The notes beneath the pieces are model-generated. The model was not told where the DNA came from and searched no databases. It worked only from the letters and a program-made list of their open reading frames with translations. This document shows positions 45,777 through 56,799 of a stretch of 64,000 nucleotides of DNA, in pieces. Numbering within the stretch: position 1 is the stretch's first letter; the number at the start of each line of letters is the position of its first letter. The stretch is from Stenocarpella maydis (Eukaryota; Ascomycota; Sordariomycetes; Diaporthales; Diaporthaceae), in the NCBI GenBank assembly GCA_002270565.1, contig NQMI01000057.1, forward strand, positions 124,001 through 188,000, written 5' to 3'. The position numbers and the translations under genes were made by a program.

Positions 45777-48589
45777 TTAAACCGCTTCCCTATCTCTGTC
45801 TAGATCTCCTGCCGACGTCGCGTTATTGACCGACCGCCTCGACGTAGAGTACGTCTCCGACCGGCGCGGCATGCTCATGTATTCAAACGGCGCGCCGAGG
45901 GTGGCCCCCGGGTCGTCCACGGTCGGGTCAGACGTCACCCTCCTGAGACCGGGGTCATGGTGTGATACCGAGGGGCCTATCTGCAGCAGCTGAGAGACTA
46001 TATTGGAGTTGTTGCGGTTGTCCATGCTCTTGGTGCGCCCGCGGTGGAGGCTCCTCCCGTCCGTGCCTACCGACACGGCGGAGGCCCTCCTGGGTATCGT
46101 CCGCGTCCTCACGCCCGTCAGCGGCGGCTCCTCGGCCTCGTTACGGAACCGGGACTCGCTGGGGAGGAGGACGGCACGGTCGAGTCCGTACGGCAGGCCA
46201 CGGTGACGACCTCGGATCTGCATCGCGATGATAACCAGCTTGCCAACGACGCTGAACTGGCCCGACAGGGAGGTGTTAACTCCAGTATAGCCGAGACTCA
46301 ACCCAACCGTCCCGTACGCGCTCACGATCTCGAAGAGAACGGCAAACATGGAGAAGTCATTGCTCGACAGGCGGGGGCCCTCTGATATCGATAGGATGAA
46401 GAAACCAATGAATATGAACCACAGATCGAAGGAAAGCTGCCGCCGCAAATGGGCGCCGACATAGCTGAAGGAGCTTGAGAGCGCACTCTCGTCGGCCTCG
46501 CCGGCCCCGTCTTGGTAGATGCCGAGGGACTTCTCCTCGTAGACGTTGGTGCGACGAACCGAGATGGCGATGGGGAAGACGGAGATATACATCATGATGA
46601 GGTACGACGTCTGGACGGCAGGATGCAAATCTGCGAGATTAACGCATGCAAATCCAGCTGTCCTCGTCGACGCGGCTTGGAAGAGGCCGTCCAGGACCTT
46701 TATGCCAGGAGGCAGCGCCACGATCGGTCCGGTGCCGAGCTGGAGCAGCGTCAGCCGGTTCTTCCAACCGGGGAGAGTGGTCAAGAGTTGTACTCACATC
46801 TAGTATGATAAAAAAGATCAGGTCGATCCCGTTGAGTATGACGAGTACCCAAAAGAGCCACCATGTCGCCGCAGAGGGGAAGAGCAACGTAAAGCATCGA
46901 CGTGGGTGATCCAACAGGAAGCGAAGCTCCTCCCAGAGGCCGGAGCGGCGCGGCACCCAGAGGTTCGTGACCCAGATGATGAAACGAAGCATCACAGGGA
47001 ATCCCGTGTTCCCAATGACGATGAAAAAGCTCATAACCAAGAGCGGGAAGACGGCCGTATTGAACGAGATCATGCTGTCAGGCGTCAACGTGAAGCCCAA
47101 GTCCATGAAGGCGGAGTTCCCCGTGAAAATGCCCCACCAGGCTCTTGACTGGCCGACATTATCCACAACGGTACCATAGGATGAGTGGATAATCCATGGG
47201 GTGAGGCATACTATTCCCAGGATCCAAAAACCCCAGAAGTACATGGTCAGTATCAGTGACAAGGTCTTGAGAGACCTGTACTCGATGCCGCCCAGCTCCT
47301 CCCTCTGGTCTTCAGTCAGGTCGTGGAATTGCGAGTTCCGTCCCAGCGTGGGCTGCCAGCTCAGGTATGGCGCTTCATCCTGGTCCTTGTCTCTGGTCAG
47401 GGCGTTGCGGATCGTGTCGAGAGTCTGGCGTCTGCTTATCCGCGAGAATGGTGCGTTTTGGTCATGATGGAGGTTATCACCCTCCTTGTTGAAGAAACGG
47501 GGCTTCCGGAACCTGAATGGTGTGAGGACGTTGATGAAAGCCCTGGCGTCGTCGTTGATGTCGTCCATCGTGCTGCTGTGCTTTTGTTCCTTCGAAGCTG
47601 GTTCCTGGATTGTAATGCCCTTGGGGCGAGCCGGATTGTCCACATCACCCACACTGGTGAGCTGCGCACCAGGGGAAAGGGGCTCTGGCGGCTCGTCGGA
47701 GCCCTCGTTAACCCTGCTGGGGCGCAGTCCTCTCTCGACGTCCATTGGTCCCGGTATGCGAAGGACCTCGTCATTGTTGTTATCCCGTTGGCGCTCTAGA
47801 ATAGCAATATGCTCCTCTGTGCGTCGGCGTGGGTACTTCAGCTGGTCGTCCTCGACGCCATCACTTCTCTTGACGGTTCCTGCGAATCGGATGCCGGGGC
47901 CCGGACTCTCATGCACCGCTGGTCCGGGATCCTGTCCAGAGGGCGTTCCATTTGGACTGACGCCCGAGCTGCTGCCATCGGATGGCTTGTCGTCCGCGTT
48001 GTTAAGCAGAATCCCGTCGTTGGTCATCCTCGTCCTCTGGCCATTGTGCATCACCGTGATGTGGCGGCCATTAACGCCATTCTGTTGTGGCTGGGTATGG
48101 TCCGGCTGTGTGGTAGATTTGGACTTTGAAATGGTAGTCCTGCGGTTTCGCGCCTCGCGCACAATGTGCTGGAACTTCTTCTCAAACCAGAAGAGGCGTA
48201 GGAATACGACGAATGAGTGGATGGTGATGGGGCTCGAGGCCATGGAACACAGGGTGATGATGACCTGCTGGCCCGTGTTCAGCTTGTTCACGTCGACCGG
48301 GTTCAACCCGGCCTGTGTGTTGGCACCGACGGAGAAGAACAAGGCGTCGATATATGCGAGCTCCCCTGCGGCAGTGCCATAGATGACCACGGACGCCAGG
48401 AAGGACAGTCCTATGACCCAGAAGTCTGTGGGAGCCAGGTCAGAGACGTCTACAACAGACGATATGTGGGAGCAAGGGAATTGACTTACAATGGACAGTA
48501 ATGAAGTTGAAATGTGGCTTTTTGGACACAAAAGATGGCTTCAAGGATTTGAGCTGATCCCAGAATATGCTGTAGACTGGTGAGACCAT
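45777..48589 (-). CDS. TRK1: High-affinity potassium transporter, TRK family
   Basis: 896-aa plasma-membrane K+ uptake protein. Exon 1 is 48589-48490, intron 1 48489-48426 (64 nt, GTAAGT, CTCTGAC branch, CACAG), exon 2 48425-46798, intron 2 46797-46740 (58 nt, GTGAGT, GGCTGAC, CCAG), exon 3 46739-45777. Choosing these acceptors restores HFNFITVHYFWVIGLS at TM1 and FFIILDLGTG after TM7. Four pore-loop repeats with the filter glycine are visible: ANTQAGLNPVD, AFMDLGFTLT, ASTRTAGFACVN and YGTVGLSLGYTG. A ~290-residue cytoplasmic loop, Ser/Pro/Asp-rich, separates the first and second repeats, as in fungal TRKs. The C-terminus is Arg/Ser-rich with several possible kinase sites. An earlier AG gives a 40-nt first intron but a poorer TM1. 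Confidence 0.92.
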
Positions 48590-51353
48590 GATGGGCAGGC
48601 TCCCCAGATGGCAACCAGGTGACAGCTAACTTGGAGGCGTAACGACTTGCAGAGACAAGGATCAGAAACTGGACACTAAGAAATAGCTGCCCTGACGTCT
48701 CAAAACGCAATTAATCATTGTCGCGAGGCTCGGCGCAGGTGGTTGACAGGTTGCGCACGACTGAGGCCCCAATGCCTGGGTTGGTGAGACGGAGGAGGAG
48801 GTAGAAGAAGAAGAAGAAGAAAACGACGATATAAGACGAGAGCAGACGAGCAAATTGATCCTGGCCAGCCGTGATTAGCCTGGCTGGCGACCCGAGGGAC
48901 ACGGTATGCCGAGCAGGTGAGTTGTAGCCCGCGGGCACGAAGAAGGTGACGGAAGCACAAGGGCCAAGCTGGCTGACGAGTGAGGGTTTGTGCTGTCACA
49001 GGATGGATGGAGGAAGGCGCAACGAGGTGGGTAGTGGCGTGCCCAGGTCGCACGGCGTCTGGCGCAGTCGATGCCCTCTGGCCGAAGTCTGGGCCCGCGG
49101 AGGAAGGAGTAGGCAGTAGGTTGTATAGGTATATGGTGCTCTGCTGCCGGCGCGCCAAGCTGGATCTGACCTGCTTAATTTAGCTCGAGCTGCTGCAGCG
49201 CTGCAGAGGTCGGCCGACAGGCTGGAGGTTGTTGTTCCTTTGGCCGCTGGGGGAGGGCGTTGGCTTGTGTGTCCCGAGTCTTGTCAGTCGCTGGGCTCCA
49301 GCGCAGAGAGAGAGAGAGAGAGCTCAAGCCCGCGTGGCGGGTGTCTCTAACAGCTGCGCAGAGAAATGATGGCGGGCATATTCTGTCTTGTTCTCGGCTG
49401 GTCTGAGGACGATCCCGCGAGGTTGGGAAGAGGGCTGGATGACGACAGTCTCGGCCGTTCCTCGTGCTTCTTTAGCAGGGGCAAAGGGGCAGACAGAAGA
49501 ACAAACGACCGTGGTCGATCCAGACCCAAGTAGTGATTCTAAAGATGCCAGTGGGCTGAGCCAAGCCGAAGAGCTGGCCGGCTAACTACACCTGGGCTTG
49601 CGAAGAGCCGGGCAATTATTTTAAGATCAAGATGCCTCGGGCGGCACAGCATGAAGATGTTGCAGATCGCCAGAGTGAGAATAGACCGGCCGGGTTTGGA
49701 ATTCTGACACGGGCCCCCTTTCAATCTCGTTCCCGGGACCAACGACTAATAAACAAGGCCGCTTCTTAGACTACAGTGGTGTATACTAACTACCTAGTTA
49801 GTGTCCGTCTGACATGTGGTCCTTGGAGCATGGGCACGGTGAATTGCACCGGGGACAATCTTAAAAAAAAAAAAACCTACTAGAGTCCGCCATCACGAAC
49901 CACACCGCTGACCGCCGAGCGAACCGCCCGGGGAACTGACCGAAGACACGCCAAGGGGACTTGGCCTGACTATGATCATGACCCATCCGTACATGCAGAA
50001 CAACGCCAACATACCAATGAAACTCAGCTACCGATCTGGCTTGCCAGCGCACCTGTCCAGTCGAGTCCCAGTGTCCCAGCCCCAAGCCAGCGGTTCTCTT
50101 GCTTCCACTGGCTCCCCCCCCCCGTCAGGCCTGTTCAGCCAAGAGTGGGAAGCTCGGCCGCGCTCCAGGGGTGCGACCCATGGCACTGAGGCGCGAGACG
50201 ACGCGAGACGACAGCGAAGCCCACATTGACGCTCAGTGTCGTGACCCACCCTTCCGGGAGTTGGAAACAAGCTTAGAAAGGCTTGGTATGCCGCCTCACA
50301 GCAATGCTGCATTTCCCCGGCCCCCGGCCCCCGCTCAATCAAGGCGTCAGGGGCGTATGCACTTTCGCCACGCCGACAAGGCTCCCCAGTTGCCCACGCA
50401 GCGCTGCCCGCGTTGCTGCCGCCCTGACAAGAAACAGCACAAAACGGCGGATCGCCCGGGGCGGCTTGTTGGGCAAGCAAAAAGACACGCGAGCTGCTCA
50501 ATGTCGGGATATTGCCGGGAAGCACAGGTCAGGCTAGACTGCACGGGGCGCCAGAGGACCAGACAGCGACGACGTCCTTGACCATGCAGAATACCTATCA
50601 CAAATAACGCCGCCTCCTGATTGCTCAAGCTACATGTAAATGTAGCATGGTGCCACACCGGGTAACAATATCATGGCCTCACACACCTACCTACATACGC
50701 CTGTGGACGTACACTACACCACCCGCCAACCGCGTCGAGATAACGACCGCGGAGGCTGCCACGGGTCTAGCGTCTATCAGCAGCCTATGGACGGCGGGGA
50801 TCCATCAGCTTTGTCCATCGAGATGACCACCTCCACCCACCCAGGGGAGCAAATTCCCGGGCCAGCCGCCAACACACGGGGCCGATGGCGCAAATACACG
50901 GGAGCCGCCGCATGGGGCGGCCCCGAAATCCATGATGCGCACCATATCATCATAATGTGACCCGCCCTGACCACATGATTTGCCTAGATTCAGCCAACAA
51001 CAGCAGCATACTTACTCTAGTCCTCGGCGGAATGCATCAGAGCCAACTCCATAGCAGCGCGGAGGCACCAGCAGCTTCTCTGCAAGCGGGTTTGCCAAAA
51101 ATCCATGTGAGATTGCATGAGTTGGTATCAATCTAGGTGCCCGATGCGAGAGCGGCCAGGTATGCCTGGTCGTGACTCGACCCCAGCCGGCCGGTCCACA
51201 AGACAATTTAACCCCGTACATGTCCAGAAACGCCATATGCTGCCCCTCACGATCCTGCCTTGAACCAGAGCACCTTGGCCGGTAGCCCCACCCACAGGAG
51301 CCACCCCTTCGCCCCAGCGATACGCGCTACGAGTAGGGCAGGTGAGCCTGCCA
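48590..51353. other. Intergenic region, TRK promoter side
   Basis: 2.8 kb between TRK (start) and XPB (stop), both on the minus strand. No supportable gene was seen. A GAA repeat lies at about 48806-48822 and a GA repeat at about 49305-49322; both may lie in a long TRK 5' leader. Confidence 0.5.
49305..49322. repeat. (GA)n microsatellite
   Basis: A short uninterrupted AG dinucleotide tract upstream of the TRK gene. Confidence 0.85.
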
Positions 51354-53897
51354 TTACTCCTGCGCCGCCTTCCGCCGTCTCTCGTTGTCCCTCTGGATCT
51401 TCCTGAAGAAATCGCTCTTCGGTCCCTTCTTCTTGGTCATACCCCTGTTCGCGCTCTTGTTCTGCTCCACGTACGCCATGTCCTGCCCTCCGCTCAGGTC
51501 GCTCAGCGCCCCCGCTGTCCTCCTCACGTAGTTCTTCTTCTTGCCCGACTGCCTGAGTGGCTTGCCGTCGGGCCCGTAGAACATGTTGCCCTCCGCCGCC
51601 AGCCCGTTCGCCTCCCTGTCGTAGACCGCCGCCGACTTCTCGAGGTCCATAAGGAGCTTGGTCAGGAGCTCCTTCCGGTCCTGCGCCGTCGCGAACGCCA
51701 GGTCCGGCGTCTGTTCGATGTTGTGCAGGTGCGTGATCACCTTGAAGGCATAGCCCTGGTCTACGAGGAACGCCTGCCGCTTCGACGAGAAGTACATCTC
51801 CTGTGTGTCCTTGGATACGAGCGAATAGAAGAAGGCGTTGAAGCCCTCGTCGTTTCGCCGCTTAGCTCGCAGAATACGGCCCAGGCGTTGTGCCTCCTGC
51901 CGCCGGGAGCCGTACTGTGCCGAAATCTGAATCAAGCAAGTCGCTTCGGGGAGATCGAGTGATGTGTCGCCAATCTTTGAGAGGAAGATGGTGTTGGTTG
52001 AGGGTGAGTCTCGGAACAGCTGCAGGATGGTCTGTCTCTCAGAGTTGCTGGTGCCGCCGTGGAGGTACGGCTTCATCAACCTCTTTGCATAGAACTCCAA
52101 CGCATAAATGTCGTCCGAGAAGACAATGATCTTGTCGCCTCGCTCTTCGTGGTATTTGATGAGGTACTGGCACGCCTGGATCTTGCTAGGATTCATGACG
52201 TAGAAGAGAGACCTCTTCCGCGAAGGCGCTGCGAGATAATGATCGTAAAACTCCGTTGTCATGGTGCACCAGACCTCGGCACACTGGACCCGGGCAATGT
52301 GCCCTTGCTGCGACAGCTCCATCCAGTTGGCCTCATAAAGCTTCGGCCCGATGAGGAAGTTCAAATCCTCGATCTTGTTGTCTTCTCGAAGGAGTGTTGC
52401 CGTAAGACCCAGTTTTGAGTGAGCCTTGATAGCACCGGTGACTCTGCGGAACATGTTTGCAGGGACAACATGCACCTCGTCTAGGAGCATCAAGCCCCAT
52501 TCCCGGCTTTGCAGGAACTTCATCATCTTGGCTGACTCGTGAGCTCGTTCTCTGGAGTTGCTCACCATCGAGTAGGTCGTAACGATAATGCCGGTGTTGC
52601 CGGTGAAGACTTCCTTGTTATCCGAAGAGAATATAGCGATATCATCAGGGTTGATGTTGGACCACTTGATGAACTCGTTCCTCCACTGGATCACAGACAT
52701 GTTGCTGGTGGCTAGGACAATGATCCCCTTCTTGATCGTGCAAGCAGCCGTGATGCCAACCAATGTCTTTCCTGCCCCACACGGAAGCACAATGATACCG
52801 CTCTTCGCGCGGCCGTTGCCAAACATCTTGCTGAGGCTCTTCTCCTGATACGGACGGATCTGTGTTGCTGGCTGCAAATCGATTTCCAAGTTGGCGTTGA
52901 CGTTGTCGTTTCGGAAATCGTACTCTTCAAGCGCAGGATAGCGCAGTTCCAGGCACTGCTTGGCGACCTCGCCGACTTTCTCGTCCTGGATCTGGAATGC
53001 ATGAACGACGTCCGCATCTTCCTCATCGTCGTCATCATTCAGTGCGGTATAGACGTCCTGGGCTGTGGGGCCCTGCCCAGCCTGCCCGGCATTGACCTTG
53101 TTGCCCAAGCCCTCTGCCTCGCGCACACCAGCGGCTTCCTTTGTACCAGCGATAGCCAATCCTGACATCTTGGGAGCACTCGTTGTGACTTCTTCGGCGC
53201 CCTGTACCCGGCACTTTTGGCCAATGATGGGGTCTTTGAGCAGCAGTTGCAGGACTTCGGCGTCGGTCGTCTCCACGTAGTATTTGTTGTTCCGCAACAC
53301 TAATTTCACCTTGCCGTATGCGCTACCACAGTTCCTAATGAACTTCTTGATGTTGTCAGGTACCGGCGTCTTTGAGAAACGGTCGAGGGTGTTTTCTATG
53401 TCGGCCGGGTTGAGGCCGACAGAGACAGCAGCGTAGAGACTGTGGGTCGTGAGCTTGTACTCGTGCAAGAAGGTCGGCCTCGACAGTGGCTCGGCGATCG
53501 TGATGAGGAAGTCCTGCGCCTGCGGCGCAAGTGGGTGAAAACTTTCCAGCACGACCTTGAAGTCGCCTTGGATCCACACTGGTCTATTCTGGTGATCGGG
53601 CTTCATCTTCATTCTGGTGAAATCTCGTTCATGTTGGGCACCAAAGAACTTGGAGGCCATGTCAAGAATGGCAGGCGGCTCGCGGTACTTGTACTCCTCA
53701 TTGTTGAGATCGAAGTAGTCTACGTTGCGTTGGATCCCCTCGTCCAGCTCATCGTCCTCCTCCTCTATTTCCGGCTCTGGCTCGGAGCTCCCCGTGCTAC
53801 GAGGTGTGGCAGGCCCCGGGGTCGAGACCCTAGAGGACCGACCAGCTTTGGCGACGGTGCCTTTGCCGGTGGGCACAGCCTTACGCTTTGGAGGCAT
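51354..53897 (-). CDS. SSL2: TFIIH DNA helicase/translocase XPB (Ssl2/Rad25)
   Basis: 847-aa 3'-5' ATPase of TFIIH, needed for promoter opening by RNA polymerase II and for nucleotide excision repair. Single exon. The ATG at 53897 (MPPKRKAVP) is used; the frame upstream starts at TTG. An N-terminal basic/acidic tail (1-60) precedes the damage-recognition-like domain with [18 protein letters not shown]. Walker A is PCGAGKT (~372-378), the DEVH box is at ~473-476, and TATLLRED and the second RecA domain with [10 protein letters not shown] and [15 protein letters not shown] follow. The C-terminus is basic and ends [10 protein letters not shown]. The length and motif order match fungal XPB. Head-to-head with the small zinc-finger gene. 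Confidence 0.96.
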   Translation of the reverse strand: MPPKRKAVPTGKGTVAKAGRSSRVSTPGPATPRSTGSSEPEPEIEEEDDELDEGIQRNVDYFDLNNEEYKYREPPAILDMASKFFGAQHERDFTRMKMKPDHQNRPVWIQGDFKVVLESFHPLAPQAQDFLITIAEPLSRPTFLHEYKLTTHSLYAAVSVGLNPADIENTLDRFSKTPVPDNIKKFIRNCGSAYGKVKLVLRNNKYYVETTDAEVLQLLLKDPIIGQKCRVQGAEEVTTSAPKMSGLAIAGTKEAAGVREAEGLGNKVNAGQAGQGPTAQDVYTALNDDDDEEDADVVHAFQIQDEKVGEVAKQCLELRYPALEEYDFRNDNVNANLEIDLQPATQIRPYQEKSLSKMFGNGRAKSGIIVLPCGAGKTLVGITAACTIKKGIIVLATSNMSVIQWRNEFIKWSNINPDDIAIFSSDNKEVFTGNTGIIVTTYSMVSNSRERAHESAKMMKFLQSREWGLMLLDEVHVVPANMFRRVTGAIKAHSKLGLTATLLREDNKIEDLNFLIGPKLYEANWMELSQQGHIARVQCAEVWCTMTTEFYDHYLAAPSRKRSLFYVMNPSKIQACQYLIKYHEERGDKIIVFSDDIYALEFYAKRLMKPYLHGGTSNSERQTILQLFRDSPSTNTIFLSKIGDTSLDLPEATCLIQISAQYGSRRQEAQRLGRILRAKRRNDEGFNAFFYSLVSKDTQEMYFSSKRQAFLVDQGYAFKVITHLHNIEQTPDLAFATAQDRKELLTKLLMDLEKSAAVYDREANGLAAEGNMFYGPDGKPLRQSGKKKNYVRRTAGALSDLSGGQDMAYVEQNKSANRGMTKKKGPKSDFFRKIQRDNERRRKAAQE

Positions 53898-54362
53898 CGT
53901 GGGCGTGCGTGGAGCGCTTTCAGATCTTGAATCCTCAGAGAAGACGGAACATCGCAAGGCGTGTAGTGCAAAGGTTCAACAAGCACCGGGCGCAGGTGTT
54001 GTGCTGCGCGGTGAGCCAGGCGCGTTGACCGTCCACGAGATGGAGACAGTGAGATTGGAAGGGCTAGAAGAACATGATGATGGCCAGGTTAAGCCACTCT
54101 CTCTGTTTGGGGGGTCCGGAACGGCAGGCTTATCGATAAGTGAGGCAGCTTTCCCTCCAGCCCCTGGCCGAGCGCTAGTGTAGCTCGACGGTGGGTCCGG
54201 CCATTAACTATGTGTAATCAGTTATCGACGTGACGCGCCGCCTTAGAAATCGCCAATAGTCTGCTGAGGCGGGCACTGCATTTGCTCACCGCGTACTACA
54301 CCACGAGGCAGTAATGACTCACCCCAGGCACCATCTTCTCAATTCACGATATCTGACCAAAT
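53898..54362. promoter_or_regulatory. Shared promoter region of XPB and the zinc-finger gene
   Basis: 465 bp between divergent start codons, with a CCAAT box at 54253-54257, about 105 bp from the zinc-finger gene's ATG. No TATA box was obvious. Confidence 0.5.
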
Positions 54363-54902
54363 ATGTGGTAAGCACGGGCTCTCGCAGGCCTCCTGAAAGA
54401 ATACAGAGCGACGTCCGAGCTCGACTGACTGGCAGCCATTAAGCAAACACATCCTGAACGCCCAGGTCTCTGTCCGGTCGCCATGCTGTACGCCCTTTAC
54501 TCACTCCTCTTCCGCCTCGGTCATGGATATACAAGGAATACAAGCTGATGGCCTGTTGCTCATGGAATAGGCCAAAAATGGTTTGACTGCGTTGAGTGTC
54601 ACGCAGAGCAAGAGACCCACCCCCTGAAAGAGCGGCTCGAGATGGTCTTTGCCTGCAAGAAGTGCAAAAAGTGCTTTCGCAAGGATGTCAAGGAATTCGA
54701 GGAAGCCGACGAGTACTGTCCTCACTGCGATAATCACTTCGTCCTCGAGGCTGTTACACCCAAGCCAGAACTCAAGGTCGAGGGCGAGGACGCAAGAGTC
54801 GACAGCCGGATGATAAAAGATGACCGATTGGAGCAGAAGCGGCGGAAGATGCTGGAGGAGCTGATATTTGATCCGGACGAAGACGCCGACAAGCTAGGAT
54901 GA
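54363..54902 (+). CDS. Small cysteine-rich zinc-finger protein (CHY/Hot13-related)
   Basis: 126-aa zinc-binding protein; the family is related to CHY-type zinc fingers and to yeast Hot13, which helps small Tim proteins in the mitochondrial intermembrane space. The first exon is five bases (ATGTG, 54363-54367). Intron 1 is 54368-54443 (76 nt, GTAAGC donor, GACTGAC branch, AAG acceptor), exon 2 54444-54487, intron 2 54488-54570 (83 nt, GTACGC donor), exon 3 54571-54902. Joining gives MCKHILNAQVSVRSPCCQKW, then FDCVECHAEQETHP, CKKCKKCF and CPHCDNHFV. These pair as zinc-ligand CxxC/CxH sets. The tail is charged (VEGEDARVDSRM) and ends DADKLG. The 5-base exon is required to supply both Met and the first Cys. 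Family recognised from memory; precise role unknown. Confidence 0.85.
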
Positions 54903-55178
54903 GCACGCATTGGGTTATTGGAAGTCCATTAAGCATTGGCGTCTAGGGAAATGGTATTACAAGGCGCCTGCATGCGCCAAGTCATGAGCTCATACTGTAC
55001 AATGCCAAAAGGGGGGGTTCGTCATCGTCTATCATTGTGCCCGCGGGGTCTAGAGGGCCCCCGACCCAGTACCACAGCTTGGTAAAAGCCGCTCGGCTTG
55101 GTTTTCGCGGGGCTCTACACCCGTCCCCTATGATCCCGAAAACCCCCTTAGTTCTGGATATCAAGGCCCGATGAGAAT

Positions 55179-56236
55179 TTACTCATCGCCTGCCGTGCGG
55201 GTGGGGATTGAAGAGCTTCCTGCACCAGTGGTGCCGCGGGCTCCCTTCTTCTTGGCAGCCTCCTCTTGCTTCTCCTGCTCAATGTTCTTGACATAATTCT
55301 CAATGTCCTCCGTCGGCAGCATCTCGACCGTCTTGCCCGGCGCCATAATGGCGATTTCGATGTTCTTGGCGCCAGTCTGCACAACCTCCAACAGCGACTT
55401 GATGGCCAGCCGTATTGTGGCCTCACGGTCCATGTCCTCCTTGTAGTTGCGCTCCAGGAACTCCCGCACCGTCTTGCTCGACCTACCAATGGCATTTGCT
55501 TTCCTGATTGCTTGTCAGCTCTAGGATCATTACCGTACCAAGACGCAGCTGAGACAACGCACCATGCGGAGTAGATCCCGGATGGCTCTGTCTGGTACAA
55601 CCTTGGGACCTTGCTGCCGTGGTCAAATCCGACAATGAGGGTGCTGATACCGAACGGTCGCACACCACCTCTCTGGGTGTACTTCTGTTGGACGCCAGCC
55701 ACGTGCTTTGTGATGTACTCGATAGTGACAGGGTCCTCCAGGTTCAGGCGGTGAGATTGTGCCTCCAAACGGGCCTTGTCGACGAGGATTCGCGCATCGG
55801 CGTTCAGTCCGGCGAAGGCGAGGCAGACATGGGTGTCGATGAGACCGATCTTGGAAGGTGTGATTCTGGTATCCTGCAGCTTCATCGCGGACCGTTTCTC
55901 GCATCCTAGCACTACAATATCGGCACCCTTGACACCAACCGCGCAGGTTCCTGTCCGCGACTGTTAGCCAGCCTTGGAGGCGCGTTGCAGGTTCCGGGCA
56001 AGCGGCGATGGTGCGCACCTCTCTTGACGGCTTCTCCAGCATATTCGACCTGGAAGACGTGTCCATCGGGACTGCCATGTGTAAGTACTTATAGTTGTGA
56101 CCAAAGGTTTTCGCATCAAGGGGTGTGCGCGGACCTGAAGACTAAAAGCGTGGTCGGATCAGCATGTAGAACAAACAGAGTGCACACAGCTCCCGGGCTG
56201 CTCACCTGAAAGAGCTCTGTCGTATCCGGAAGCCAT
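55179..56236 (-). CDS. PRE6: 20S proteasome subunit alpha-4 (Pre6)
   Basis: 267-aa outer-ring subunit of the 20S proteasome core. Exons: 56236-56206, 56141-56135 (7 nt), 56071-56019, 55950-55563 and 55503-55179. Introns are 64, 63, 68 and 59 nt. The 7-nt exon TCTTCAG, between a TTTTAG acceptor and a GTCCGC donor, is needed to read [17 protein letters not shown], the N-terminal alpha-subunit signature that gates the core. Without it the frame is lost. The body includes [44 protein letters not shown] and [20 protein letters not shown], which match alpha-4 rather than other alpha subunits. The C-terminus is a Glu/Lys-rich tail typical of alpha-4. Head-to-head with DLD2. Confidence 0.95.
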
Positions 56237-56799
56237 CTTGGCGGAGAGCTCGAGTTATTGTCGAAGCGTGAGTTGGGTGGCTGACGAGGGTGGGATGAGG
56301 GCGAGCAATGGGGTCCGAACGGTAAGGGTGGGGCGGAGTTGATGTCGATGAGGGAGCTCTGCTCGGGAGGTGGTGATGGCGACGGCTGCGGTCGAGGTAG
56401 GTGTAGACCAGTTCCAGTAAGCTGCTGTGGCAGGCAGGCAGGCAGGCAGGGAGGCAGGCTGCAGCTCTGACGACGAAGCTCCCGCTCTCTCGCACCAGAG
56501 CTGCCAGCCGCCAGGGGTGGGGGTCAGCCCCAATTGGCTGCGGGTCAACCAAGCACATGCAGTACGTACCTCGCAACCCTCCGAGTTGGCTCCAGCACAG
56601 TCCTGCAGGTTCCCGTCCCGCGCAAATTTGGAATTCGTCTGCCGGTTCGGCCCCAGTGGCGGATCGGAAGCGAGAGAGTGAGGACGCCGGGGCTATAAAC
56701 ATATGTTCAGTTTACTTCATAGCTAGCCGGCCGCTCTCCCGACCCTCCCGACCTCGCAGCTCCAAGGCGTGCCCTCCAGCAAGCTCGACTGTTCCCAAG
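56237..56799. promoter_or_regulatory. Bidirectional region between PRE6 and DLD2
   Basis: 563 bp between divergent ATGs. A self-complementary CCAATTGG (CCAAT on both strands) lies at 56530-56537, and a CAGG tetranucleotide repeat at 56431-56459. No proteasome-type PACE motif was seen. Confidence 0.55.
56431..56459. repeat. (CAGG)n tetranucleotide repeat
   Basis: Seven CAGG-type units with one GAGG interruption, in the PRE6/DLD2 intergenic region. Confidence 0.9.

Noticed and set aside
48450..48489. 40-nt first intron in TRK
   Set aside because: It keeps the frame but inserts residues before TM1. The acceptor 24 nt downstream gives a 64-nt intron with a CTGAC branch and the conserved FITVHYFW.
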